Source of the DNA: Clostridium peptidivorans
Lineage (GTDB): Bacteria > Bacillota > Clostridia > Clostridiales > Clostridiaceae
Reading direction: 5' to 3'
Length of the DNA stretch: 34,156 bases
Assembly (NCBI RefSeq): GCF_900205925.1
Contig: NZ_OAOD01000026.1
Location: 1 to 34,156 of the forward strand
In this document: positions 7,494 through 15,672 of the stretch, in pieces
Position numbering within the stretch: the first letter of the stretch is position 1
Layout: every line of letters starts with the position of its first letter
Made by a program: the position numbers and the translations under genes
The notes under the pieces: generated by a model
What the model was told of the DNA's origin: nothing
What the model saw: only the letters and a program-made list of their open reading frames with translations
Databases searched by the model: none

Positions 7494-9236
7494 ATGTTAA
7501 GTACCTTCCAAAAGGATTTGCAAGAAATTTGCGAAACCACTAAAGCCATAACTGGAATAGATATAACTATTGTAGATAAAAATCTTCAAAGACTATGTGG
7601 AACAGGAGAATTCAAAGAAAAAATAGGTGGATTTATTCCCCAAAATTCTGTTTATCATAAATCTTTACAAACTGGAAAAAATTTCTTCATTACAGAGCCA
7701 ACTAAAGATTCCCTATGTCAGGGTTGCTATGCACAGGATACTTGCAGGGAACAAGCCGAACTTTGTATCCCTATAGTAGTTGATGAAAATATAGTTGGAA
7801 TACTTGGAATGAGTATATTTAACCATGATATAAAAGGTTTATTTATAGATAAAAAGGATGATTACGAAGCCTTTGAAAATAGACTTAGTAACCTTATAGC
7901 TTCGAAAATACGTGAAAGACTTCTAGGAAGCATGGCTGAATATAAATTATCTGAATTTAATACCTTAATAGATTCTATAAAAAACGAAGGAATTATCACG
8001 GTAAATAATGAAGGGAAAATAATAACTGTAAATAAGTATCTAAAGGAAAAATATGATGATGTTTTTAAAAATTCATTAGATATAACCTCCTTGCTTCCTA
8101 AAAATGCAATAAAAAATTTAAAAGAAATGAATTTTAATGGTGAGATAGGCCCATTGCCTATAGGTAAAAATTACTTTATTATAAACTCTTCTCCTATACT
8201 TGTAAAAGATAAACGCGAGGGAGCTGTATTGTTATTTTCAGATTTTAATAAGATGCAAAAATCTGTTTTTAAAGTAACTGAAAATCCAAACATAACTACC
8301 TTTGAAGATATACTTGGAGAAAGTGAAAGCTTACTTAAAGCAAAGCTTCAAGCTATGCAAGTTGCTGAAAGTGATGTATCTGTACTTCTTTTAGGGGAAA
8401 GCGGTACAGGAAAAGAGGTTTTTGCAAGAGCTATCCACTGCTCTAGTAAACGCCGTGAAGATATATTCATGCCTATAAATTGTGGCGCCATTCCTGAAGC
8501 CTTAGTTGAAAGTGAACTTTTTGGATATGAGAAAGGCTCATTTACTGGTGGAAACCTTCACGGAAAACTTGGGAAGTTTGAAATAGCCAAAAATGGTACA
8601 GTATTTTTAGATGAACTTGGAGATCTTCCTCAAGATGCACAAGTAAAGCTCTTAAGGGTATTAGAAGAAAAGGAATTAATGAGAGTTGGAGGTCTCAAAA
8701 CTATAAAAGTGAATCCAAGGATAATATCTGCTACCAATAAAGACTTATATAAATTAGTAACTGAAAATAACTTTAGAGAAGACTTATTTTATAGAATAAA
8801 TGTAATTCCTATAAGAATACCTCCACTACGTGAAAGAGGATACGATATAATACTTTTAGCTAGATACTTTTTAAAGAAGTTTTGCTCCATTTATGAAAAG
8901 GATATAAAAGGCTTTACAAATGAATGTGAAAAAGCCCTGCTTTCATACTCTTTCCCAGGAAATATACGAGAACTTAAAAATCTCATAGAATATGGAGTTA
9001 ATTTTACACGAGGTAGCAATATATCCTTAGATGTATTGGGGGTAAAACTGAAAAACAAGGATATAAAAATAGCTGAACCTTCCATGGATTTAAACCATAT
9101 GGTAAAAGACTATCAAAAGTCATTAGTTTTAAATGCCCTAAGCATTTATGGAAATGACTTAAATGGAAAAAAAGCTGCTGCAAAAGCCTTAGGCATAAGC
9201 ATGGCAACCCTTTATAGAATACTAGGAAACCAGTAG
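7494..9236 (+). CDS. Sigma-54-dependent transcriptional activator with PocR-like cysteine-rich sensor
   Basis: A 580-residue enhancer-binding protein. The N-terminal PocR-like sensory domain (about 1-150) has four cysteines in CQGCYAQDTCREQAELC (about 75-91), followed by a PAS-like segment (about 155-255). The AAA+ domain has Walker A GESGTGKE (about 301-308), the sigma-54 contact loop GSFTGG (about 348-353; consensus GAFTGA) and Walker B FLDELGD (about 371-377). A Fis-type HTH ends the protein (AAAKALGISMATLYRIL). RBS GAGGAG precedes the ATG. The gene diverges from the cysteine desulfidase operon, which has a sigma-54 promoter and upstream inverted repeats, so that operon is the probable target. 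Confidence 0.93.
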   Translation: MLSTFQKDLQEICETTKAITGIDITIVDKNLQRLCGTGEFKEKIGGFIPQNSVYHKSLQTGKNFFITEPTKDSLCQGCYAQDTCREQAELCIPIVVDENIVGILGMSIFNHDIKGLFIDKKDDYEAFENRLSNLIASKIRERLLGSMAEYKLSEFNTLIDSIKNEGIITVNNEGKIITVNKYLKEKYDDVFKNSLDITSLLPKNAIKNLKEMNFNGEIGPLPIGKNYFIINSSPILVKDKREGAVLLFSDFNKMQKSVFKVTENPNITTFEDILGESESLLKAKLQAMQVAESDVSVLLLGESGTGKEVFARAIHCSSKRREDIFMPINCGAIPEALVESELFGYEKGSFTGGNLHGKLGKFEIAKNGTVFLDELGDLPQDAQVKLLRVLEEKELMRVGGLKTIKVNPRIISATNKDLYKLVTENNFREDLFYRINVIPIRIPPLRERGYDIILLARYFLKKFCSIYEKDIKGFTNECEKALLSYSFPGNIRELKNLIEYGVNFTRGSNISLDVLGVKLKNKDIKIAEPSMDLNHMVKDYQKSLVLNALSIYGNDLNGKKAAAKALGISMATLYRILGNQ

Positions 9237-9334
9237 AATCTTTAAAGGAATTACCTCTTTTTTATAGAATATGTAAAATATAAACAATCTATTATTGTAT
9301 AATTTAATTCTATAAAAGGCTAGGAGAAACTGCT

Positions 9335-9505
9335 ATGAAATTGAAGAAATTTAAAGCGAGAGTAGTAAGTTTTATACTTGTCGAAATTACCCAAGCTGAA
9401 CATATCTATGATACACAATGGGCTCAAACACGGTATTACGGAGAAGATAATCATATGTCTATTGGCTGGACTCCTGACTATGCATATGATTATAAGTGGA
9501 TTTAA
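9335..9505 (+). CDS. Small hypothetical protein, 56 aa
   Basis: A short ORF starting at an ATG preceded by AGGAGAAACTGCT, a well-placed RBS, and ending TAA just 2 bp before the ATG of the next gene. The product begins basic (MKLKKFKARVV) and becomes rich in Tyr, Trp and Asp in its second half. No family recognised. The start signal and the tight coupling to the next ORF support it as a real gene, but a remnant of a longer gene is equally possible. TATAAT at 9298-9303 could be its -10 element. Confidence 0.5.
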   Translation: MKLKKFKARVVSFILVEITQAEHIYDTQWAQTRYYGEDNHMSIGWTPDYAYDYKWI

Positions 9506-9507
9506 TA

Positions 9508-9876
9508 ATGAAAACAGTAAAAATCTTAGTAATAATTTTGTTTCCAATGTTTTTACTTTATTTATTAAATATTCTTATATTTAATAAATATCCTCTGTTT
9601 TTAGGAAGTTTTTGTGGTTCATCTATATATAGTAAAAGTTTGCTTGGGATAAACTCTTATGACAAAGTAGTAGATAATTTATTGGAAAAAGACAGAAAAA
9701 AATTGTCTTCCTCAGATTTTATAGATTTGCTAACAATTCTTTTTATAACTTGCTTATTTACTTTTTTAATATATTTGATATTTAATAATGGTGACTTAGG
9801 TTATCCTTTTTGGGCAACATCATTCATTTTTGCACTTATGTCACATTTTAAAATTCCTAAAAGATTTTTTTCTTAA
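9508..9876 (+). CDS. Small hypothetical membrane protein, 122 aa
   Basis: The start is taken at ATG 9508, 2 bp after the preceding stop. An in-frame GTG at 9496 would overlap the upstream ORF. Three hydrophobic stretches are visible: about residues 4-24 (VKILVIILFPMFLLYLL), about 75-95 (LTILFITCLFTFLIYLIF) and about 103-118. Between the first two is a polar loop with KDRKKLSSSD. Not recognised. It is probably translationally coupled to the 56-aa ORF and ends before a strong bidirectional terminator. Confidence 0.55.
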   Translation: MKTVKILVIILFPMFLLYLLNILIFNKYPLFLGSFCGSSIYSKSLLGINSYDKVVDNLLEKDRKKLSSSDFIDLLTILFITCLFTFLIYLIFNNGDLGYPFWATSFIFALMSHFKIPKRFFS

Positions 9877-9916
9877 AAAATCTAAGTATATAATGAATAT
9901 GCTCCTACATACAAAT

Positions 9917-9949
9917 AAAATCCAGCTAATTTTCCTTAGCTGGATTTTT
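9917..9949. terminator. Bidirectional rho-independent terminator
   Basis: AAAATCCAGCTAA (9917-9929) pairs with TTAGCTGGATTTT (9936-9948) around a 6-nt loop. It lies between convergent genes (small membrane protein on plus, pyridoxamine kinase on minus) and can end both transcripts. Confidence 0.9.
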
Positions 9950-9963
9950 ATCTCAATTCATAC

Positions 9964-10836
9964 CTATAACAGCTGATAACTATTCATATATACAGGCATA
10001 TTGAGATTATTAAGTACATTTTCTAAAAGTACTCCTTCTCTTTCTGGATAATCAAATCCATAACTTGCCTTTATTGCTGAATTTACAAATTGAACTGCTC
10101 TATCTATAGCTACAGGAATACTTTCTCCATTTAAAAGACTCCCTACTATAACGCTGCTGAATATATCTCCTGTTCCTGGATAATGTGCAGGTATAAAGGC
10201 GCAGCTAACTTTCCAATATTTATCATGCCTTTTATCATAGGCAATTACACTTGTGAACTTTTCATCTCTATCCTCAGGCATACTTGTTCCTATAACTACT
10301 TCTGGCCCCATATCGGACAATTCCTTTAGCCATATCTTTAATTCTTCTGTACTTATATCTCTGTTATACTCCTTATCTAGAAGCAAAGCCATTTCAGTAA
10401 AATTTGGAGTTATTATTTGAGCCTTTTTAATAAGCTTTCTCATATTTTTTACCATCTCTTCATCCATGGTGCTATACAGTTCTCCATTGTCTGCAAGCAC
10501 TGGATCAACTACTACTAATGTACCCTGTTTCTTAAATTTATCTATAAAATCTTCAACAATTTCTATTTGTCTACTAGAACCTAAAAACCCACTGTATATT
10601 GAATCAAATTCTAAGTTTAAGTCCTTCCAGTGTTTTATATATGCTTCCATAGTATCCGTTAAATCTACAAAAGTATAATCATTAAATCCACCGGTGTGAG
10701 TAGACAATATAGCTGTAGGAAGTGGACATACTTGAATTCTCATAGTAGACAATATAGGTATTATTGCTGTAAGAGAAGTTTTACCAAACCCTGACATATC
10801 ATGAATAGCTGCTACCCTTTTAATGTGCTTTTCCAT
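9964..10836 (-). CDS. Pyridoxamine/pyridoxal kinase (PfkB-like vitamin kinase)
   Basis: A 290-residue ribokinase-superfamily enzyme that phosphorylates B6 vitamers to supply pyridoxal 5'-phosphate in the cytoplasm. The start (IHDMSGFGKTSLTAIIPIL) is characteristic of PdxK/PdxY-type kinases. Also present are the DPVLADNGELY segment, TPNFTEMALLL, and the anion-hole/catalytic GTGD in YPGTGDIFSS near residue 228. Full length. It is 13 bp downstream of the radical SAM gene and likely co-transcribed with it. Confidence 0.92.
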   Translation of the reverse strand: MEKHIKRVAAIHDMSGFGKTSLTAIIPILSTMRIQVCPLPTAILSTHTGGFNDYTFVDLTDTMEAYIKHWKDLNLEFDSIYSGFLGSSRQIEIVEDFIDKFKKQGTLVVVDPVLADNGELYSTMDEEMVKNMRKLIKKAQIITPNFTEMALLLDKEYNRDISTEELKIWLKELSDMGPEVVIGTSMPEDRDEKFTSVIAYDKRHDKYWKVSCAFIPAHYPGTGDIFSSVIVGSLLNGESIPVAIDRAVQFVNSAIKASYGFDYPEREGVLLENVLNNLNMPVYMNSYQLL

Positions 10837-10849
10837 AGTATCCCGTCCT

Positions 10850-11776
10850 TTATATCAATCTAAAAGTTTTATAACCCTTATAGTTCACTACTTCTACCTT
10901 GCTATCTTCTTCTAAACCTTTTATTATATCTTCTATATTTTTAGCATTTCTATCAGTTAAAAAACTAATAATTTCATGTTGATTCATTGGATGCCTTTTT
11001 ATTATATCAAGTATTGCCTTATAATCATCCTTTTCTTCACTATAAAAACTTCCTTCAGTTAAGGTATCTATTGCAATACCTTTAAGTATTTCCGATGCTT
11101 TTATCATTGTATCTTTAGATACTTGGCCTGCATATCCTTCTGCTGGAGGTCTTACAGGAGTATTTATATATAATCTATCATACCTTAAACCTTCTAAAAG
11201 AGTTCTAAGACTTCTTAAACTTTCTTCACTATCATTAAAGCCGTGTACTAGCATAACTTCTATCCACAATTGGCCCTTATATTCTCTACAAAACTGAGCT
11301 AATCCTTCATATATACCTTTAAAATTAATTTTTTTTATTGGTCTATTTACCTTCATAAATTCTTCTTCATCGCAAGCATCAAAGGTAGGAAGTACTATAT
11401 CTGCTTTCATTAAGTCCGCTCTAACTTCTTCTAAGTCAAAAAGCCCTCCATTTGCAATAACTGCTACAGGCTTTTCAGTTAAAGTTTTAAGTTTATCAAT
11501 AAGCTCTCCAAGTCTTGAATAAAGGGTAGGCTCTCCTTCTCCCACCACTGTTACCACATCAAAATTATTATTGTTTTTTATGTATTCTTTAAATTCTTCT
11601 ATTATGCCATTAAGAGGAAAATATTCCTTTCTTTCATTGGTCATTTTATCCGTTCTACCTAATTGACAATATATACAGGAATAATTACAAGTTTTTTTAG
11701 GTATAGGACTTACCCCTAAGGACAATCCCATTCTTCTGGATGGTATAGGTCCAAATATATATTTATATTCTTTCAT
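10850..11776 (-). CDS. Radical SAM protein (COG0731-like)
   Basis: A 308-residue cytoplasmic radical SAM enzyme. The cluster-binding motif CNYSCIYC places the three cysteines at residues 30, 34 and 37. It is preceded by FGPIPSRRMGLSLGVSP, typical of the COG0731 group distantly related to wyosine synthesis enzymes, whose bacterial members have no settled substrate. VVGEGEPTLYS matches the conserved GEPTL-type motif. The last 60 residues (HPMNQHEIISFL..) resemble a small winged-helix tail. RBS GGGGG precedes the ATG. It shares a transcript with pyridoxamine kinase; no functional link is evident. Confidence 0.85.
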   Translation of the reverse strand: MKEYKYIFGPIPSRRMGLSLGVSPIPKKTCNYSCIYCQLGRTDKMTNERKEYFPLNGIIEEFKEYIKNNNNFDVVTVVGEGEPTLYSRLGELIDKLKTLTEKPVAVIANGGLFDLEEVRADLMKADIVLPTFDACDEEEFMKVNRPIKKINFKGIYEGLAQFCREYKGQLWIEVMLVHGFNDSEESLRSLRTLLEGLRYDRLYINTPVRPPAEGYAGQVSKDTMIKASEILKGIAIDTLTEGSFYSEEKDDYKAILDIIKRHPMNQHEIISFLTDRNAKNIEDIIKGLEEDSKVEVVNYKGYKTFRLI

Positions 11777-11882
11777 TAATTTAACCCCCGTGTTTCACGA
11801 AATAGTTTTATATTAAACTAATTTTTATTTAATTATTTCATATTTCTCTAAATATGGCAATTGTATCGATACTTAGTTATAT

Positions 11883-11926
11883 AAAAAAAATAACAAGAAT
11901 ATTTAAATATCCTTGTTATTTTTTTA
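11883..11926. terminator. Bidirectional rho-independent terminator
   Basis: AATAACAAG (11889-11897) pairs with CTTGTTATT (11912-11920), with an inner ATATTTAAATAT palindrome and A and T runs outside. It lies downstream of the 486-aa CWB2 gene on the minus strand. Confidence 0.82.
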
Positions 11927-12000
11927 TAATATTTTATTATCACGAGCTAACTTTAGTCATTATTTTTGCTAACCGCTTTTACATTTTTATAAATACTCTA

Positions 12001-13461
12001 TTACCTTTTCACATTTCCAATCATTGATAATTCCTCGTAATAATCCACCACAACCTTGCCATTTTCATATTTAAGTATAGCTTTTGTAGATGGATACTTT
12101 TCACCATACTCTGAGTATCCTGACCAAGTAATATATAATTTGTTTCCTTGTATTTTTTTATCAATTATTTTGGATTTCCAAAGCTCAAAAGCCATGCCTG
12201 GCTGACCAATTACTATATAATACTTACTATTGACTTTTTCATAATACAAACTATTTATTAACTTACTGCTGTATTCCTTAGAAAAGGTTTGACTAAGTAA
12301 ATTTATAAGTCCTTCCCTAGTAGAATACTCATCTTTAAGTTCATGATAGTAACTATTATTTATTATTACTTCATTATTTTGCTTTAAGATACCTTTATTA
12401 AGTCCCACTGCAGATTTTATTATAAAATCCCATCCATTTTGTACATAATTTCTTATTTCGCTTTCACTTAAAGAAGCCAATATCTCTGCAGGTCTTGCTT
12501 TATCTCCTACAGCATAACTGTATGCATCTTCACTTACACCACTTACTCCACCTAAGATAACCATTTCTTTTAAAGTATTATTATTTTGTTTTAAAAAGTC
12601 ATCTGTAGTTTTGCCTGGATTATCATTTAAAAGTACTAATGGATTTTTATTTATTGCTGCAAGCATGGAACCTGAAAGTGCATCTGGGAAGTTTTCTCCT
12701 GAAGCTATTATGGATTTAGATAAATCTAGCTCATCCTTAAAATGATTTATTATATTTATATTGGTTTCATATCTATTATTACCATATAATCTTATAGCAT
12801 TTGGGAGTTTGTTTTTAACAGCTTCCGTTATTACCCCAGGACCTCCTACTAGGTATACCTTATTTATATTATGATTTTTTATAAATTCCTCTGTTTCCTT
12901 AGGAATATTATCTTTATTTACTAAAAGTATAGGCATAGATTTCATAGCTGCAATAGGAGCTATAGATAATGCATCTGCAAATAGTGAGCTAGTTGTCACT
13001 ACTACTTCAGAGTTTTTATCCATTTTTTCTGCTATTTTTATAGATGTTTCATATCTATCTTCACCGCTGATTCTTTCAACTTCTATGCTTAAAGATTTTA
13101 TTTCATCCTCTACTTTTTTACTAATAGAGCCATTCTCGCCTATTATAAATACTTTTTTTACATTGAGCTTAATAAGCCTTTCTTTAACTTTAGAGCTTAA
13201 TTTACCCTTACTTGTAAGTAATATTGGAGCATTATACTTCTTTGCTAAAGGAGAAGTACAAAGTGCATCTGGAAAATTTTCTCCCGATACTATAAATGCA
13301 ACCTCAGTGTTACTTGTAAACCCTTTATCACATATCTTTGCTGAAGTTTCATATCTATCAGCTCCAAAAACTCTTTCCTTATTAACATTTGAAGCTAATG
13401 CCACTGATGTTAAAGAAATACTTAAAGCTAATGTTAATGTACATATTGCTTTTTTGTTCAT
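12001..13461 (-). CDS. CWB2 cell-wall-binding protein with IseA-like C-terminal domain
   Basis: A 486-residue exported protein. The signal peptide is about residues 1-23 (MNKKAICTLTLALSISLTSVALA). Three tandem cell-wall-binding type 2 repeats (about 25-320) are marked by ERVFGADRYETS, SGENFPDALC, VERISGEDRYETS and SGENFPDALS. This module anchors clostridial surface proteins to wall polymers. The C-terminal part (about 325-486) resembles IseA/YoeB-type inhibitors of DL-endopeptidases, including GLINLLSQTFSKEYSSK and a conserved Tyr-rich beta region; this call is by appearance only. RBS AGGGGG before ATG. It is a tandem paralogue of the next upstream gene, which lacks the C-terminal domain. Confidence 0.88.
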   Translation of the reverse strand: MNKKAICTLTLALSISLTSVALASNVNKERVFGADRYETSAKICDKGFTSNTEVAFIVSGENFPDALCTSPLAKKYNAPILLTSKGKLSSKVKERLIKLNVKKVFIIGENGSISKKVEDEIKSLSIEVERISGEDRYETSIKIAEKMDKNSEVVVTTSSLFADALSIAPIAAMKSMPILLVNKDNIPKETEEFIKNHNINKVYLVGGPGVITEAVKNKLPNAIRLYGNNRYETNINIINHFKDELDLSKSIIASGENFPDALSGSMLAAINKNPLVLLNDNPGKTTDDFLKQNNNTLKEMVILGGVSGVSEDAYSYAVGDKARPAEILASLSESEIRNYVQNGWDFIIKSAVGLNKGILKQNNEVIINNSYYHELKDEYSTREGLINLLSQTFSKEYSSKLINSLYYEKVNSKYYIVIGQPGMAFELWKSKIIDKKIQGNKLYITWSGYSEYGEKYPSTKAILKYENGKVVVDYYEELSMIGNVKR

Positions 13462-13632
13462 ATAGATTCCCCCTAAATTTTTTCAGTAGTATCTATATGA
13501 GTTTATGCCCAACTTATTTTTAAATATACCAAATAATTTTCATCAAATTAATTTATATCATACTAAATTAACATATAAATTTATGTTTATATTTATAATC
13601 CTATAAAATATTATAAATTTCTTTGTTCTATA

Positions 13633-14622
13633 CTACTTTACTTCTTCCACTGGTCTTTCTTTATTACCCCAAACATAATCAAGAGCATTTTGACTTAATA
13701 CAGCAGTTCCACCTAATATAAAAGTATCTTTTATATTCTCTTTGTTATTATTTATAAACTCATCTGTAAGATTGCCTGGTTTTTCACTTAAAAGCATTAA
13801 TGGTGCTTTATTTACCGCTGCAAGTATTGAACCTGAAAGAGCATCTGGGAAATTTGCTCCTGAAGCTATTACAAGTTTTGATAAGTCTAATTCATCCTTG
13901 AAATTATTTATTACATTTATATTTGTCTCATATCTTGTATTTCCATATAATCTCGTAGCATTAGGCAATTTTCCCTTTACATTGTCACTTATTACCCCAG
14001 GACCCCCTATTAAATATACTTTACTTATATCATGATTTTTTATAAAATCATCAGTTTCCTTAGGTATTTCATTTTTGTCTACCAATAGTATAGGCATAGA
14101 TTTCATTGCAGCAATAGGAGCAATGGATAATGCATCCGCAAAAGCAGAACTGGTTGTTACCACTATTTCCTTACTTGCACTCATGCTATTTGCTATTTTA
14201 GCCGAAGTTGCATATCTATTAAGTCCATATATTCTTTCAGTATATATATTTAAAGCTTGTATCTCTTCCACAACATCCTCGGATATAACACCAGTGCCTC
14301 CTACTACAAATACCTTTTTAGCATTAAGGCTTTGAAGTCTTACTTTAACTTTAGGATCCAACTTATTTTTTCCACTTAAAAGTATTGGTGCATTATATTT
14401 TTTAGCTAAAGGTGCTGTACATAATGCATCTGGGAAGTTTTCTCCTGATACTATAAACACAACTTCACTGCCCTTGGTAAATCCCTTTTCACTTATAGCA
14501 GCTGAAGTCTCGTATCTATTTAAGCCAAAAATTCTCTCTGTATTTACAGTAGCTGCAGCTACTATAGAGGATATTGAAAAACTCAATGTTAAAGCTAATG
14601 CACATATTGCTTTTTTATTCAT
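13633..14622 (-). CDS. CWB2 cell-wall-binding protein, repeat-only paralogue
   Basis: A 329-residue exported protein made almost wholly of a signal peptide (about 1-23) and three CWB2 repeats (ERIFGLNRYETS, ERIYGLNRYATS, TRLYGNTRYETN; each followed by a FPDAL- or FADAL-type block). It ends shortly after the third repeat, so no separate effector domain is present. Long stretches are nearly identical to the downstream 486-residue protein, for example the FADALSIAPIAAMKSMPILL block, indicating tandem duplication. Its role may be surface coat or scaffold. It is transcribed from a promoter shared divergently with the DUF1287 gene. Confidence 0.9.
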   Translation of the reverse strand: MNKKAICALALTLSFSISSIVAAATVNTERIFGLNRYETSAAISEKGFTKGSEVVFIVSGENFPDALCTAPLAKKYNAPILLSGKNKLDPKVKVRLQSLNAKKVFVVGGTGVISEDVVEEIQALNIYTERIYGLNRYATSAKIANSMSASKEIVVTTSSAFADALSIAPIAAMKSMPILLVDKNEIPKETDDFIKNHDISKVYLIGGPGVISDNVKGKLPNATRLYGNTRYETNINVINNFKDELDLSKLVIASGANFPDALSGSILAAVNKAPLMLLSEKPGNLTDEFINNNKENIKDTFILGGTAVLSQNALDYVWGNKERPVEEVK

Positions 14623-14676
14623 GTATATTCCCGTCCTTTACTCATTTTATTCTTATACTTTATCTATTCTCTTTAT

Positions 14677-14705
14677 ACTATAAAATTCCTTGTAGTATTT
14701 GTAAA
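14677..14705 (-). promoter_or_regulatory. Probable vegetative promoter of the repeat-only CWB2 gene
   Basis: The minus strand has TTTACA (14705-14700) and TATAGT (14682-14677) with a 17-bp spacer, about 55 bp upstream of the ATG at 14622. Confidence 0.6.
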
Positions 14706-14738
14706 GAGATTTAAAAAAATCAAGAATATTTTTAGGAC

Positions 14739-14766
14739 TTGTACTGTAATTACTATATGGTAAAAT
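14739..14766 (+). promoter_or_regulatory. Probable promoter of the DUF1287 gene
   Basis: TTGTAC (14739-14744) and TAAAAT (14761-14766) are separated by 16 bp, about 40 bp upstream of the ATG at 14805. The RBS AAAGAGGTG follows. Confidence 0.5.
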
Positions 14767-14804
14767 ATTCATGAAGATCAGTTTTCATTTAAAGAGGTGT
14801 CTGT

Positions 14805-15518
14805 ATGAAAAACAAATTACTTATTATATCACTCTTGCTAATTGGCGTTTTTATGACTTTTTGCTATAAGAATTCTATTTCATATAATGATATTAAAGAT
14901 AATATAGTTCAATATCAAATCCCTAAAATGAAATATTTATTTAAAAAGCCTGTAGAAGTTGAAAAAGTGTATGTAAATAGCGATAAAGATACTGATGGAA
15001 AATTGGATTTAGAAGATGTGGTTGAAGGTGCACGGCTTGACGCTAAAAATAAGCCTATATATAAAAGTGTTTATTATCAAGGCGGCTATCCTCCAAACAC
15101 TGAAGGAGTTTGCACCGATGTTGTATGGAGGGCGTTTAAAAATGCCGGATATAATTTAAAGGATATGGTAGATGAGGATATTAAGAATAATACAAAGCTT
15201 TATCCCAGAGTAAAAGGAAAGCCAGACCCAAATATCGATTTTAGACGTGTACCTAATTTACATGTATTCTTTATAAGACATGCTGAAAGTTTGACTTTGG
15301 AACTTAAACCTGGTGATGCTGAAAATTTAAAGCAGTGGCAAGGAGGCGATATATTAACCTTTGATAACCCTCAACACATTGCTATAGTTTCAGATAAGAG
15401 AAGAAAAGATGGAATTCCATTTATAATCCATAATTCAAGTCCTTATACCGCTGAAGCGGATGTTTTAGATTATTGGTATCCAAAAATAACTGGCCACTTT
15501 AGATACCCCAAAAAGTAG
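14805..15518 (+). CDS. DUF1287 family protein, exported, putative cysteine hydrolase
   Basis: A 237-residue protein with an N-terminal hydrophobic segment (about 5-19) acting as anchor or signal. The DUF1287 core runs from about residue 70. GVCTDVVWRAFKNAGY has a conserved Cys103, then PDPNIDFRRVPNL, GGDILTF, HIAIVSDKR (His191), IIHNSS (His209) and ITGHFRYP. The Cys/His pattern is compatible with a papain/NlpC-like hydrolase fold; no activity is proven for the family as far as I know. DKDTDGKLDLED (60-71) matches an EF-hand-like calcium loop. It is divergent from the CWB2 genes, so a cell-envelope role is plausible. Confidence 0.85.
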   Translation: MKNKLLIISLLLIGVFMTFCYKNSISYNDIKDNIVQYQIPKMKYLFKKPVEVEKVYVNSDKDTDGKLDLEDVVEGARLDAKNKPIYKSVYYQGGYPPNTEGVCTDVVWRAFKNAGYNLKDMVDEDIKNNTKLYPRVKGKPDPNIDFRRVPNLHVFFIRHAESLTLELKPGDAENLKQWQGGDILTFDNPQHIAIVSDKRRKDGIPFIIHNSSPYTAEADVLDYWYPKITGHFRYPKK

Positions 15519-15576
15519 GGGTAGCCGGCAGACTTCCATCTAACCGGCGTGTGGGAAAGAAGATTTTTTATCTTCG
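15518..15576. other. GC-rich double hairpin downstream of the DUF1287 gene
   Basis: GCCGG (15524-15528) pairs with CCGGC (15544-15548) across a 15-nt loop. GAAGAT (15559-15564) pairs with ATCTTC (15570-15575) across TTTTT. The second hairpin may serve as a weak terminator for both the DUF1287 gene and the convergent phosphorylase operon. The first stretch is strikingly GC-rich for this genome and is not explained by a classic terminator. Confidence 0.45.
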
Positions 15577-15672
15577 TAAATATATAATTCTACACAAATT
15601 AATTTTTTCCTTCATGCCTTATAAATTTTTTTATTTAATTTAACGCTATATAATAATGTTTTTAATGTTATT

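Noticed and set aside
9320..9547. 75-aa ORF on the minus strand
   Set aside because: It is antisense to the 56-aa/122-aa pair, which has better start signals and spacing.
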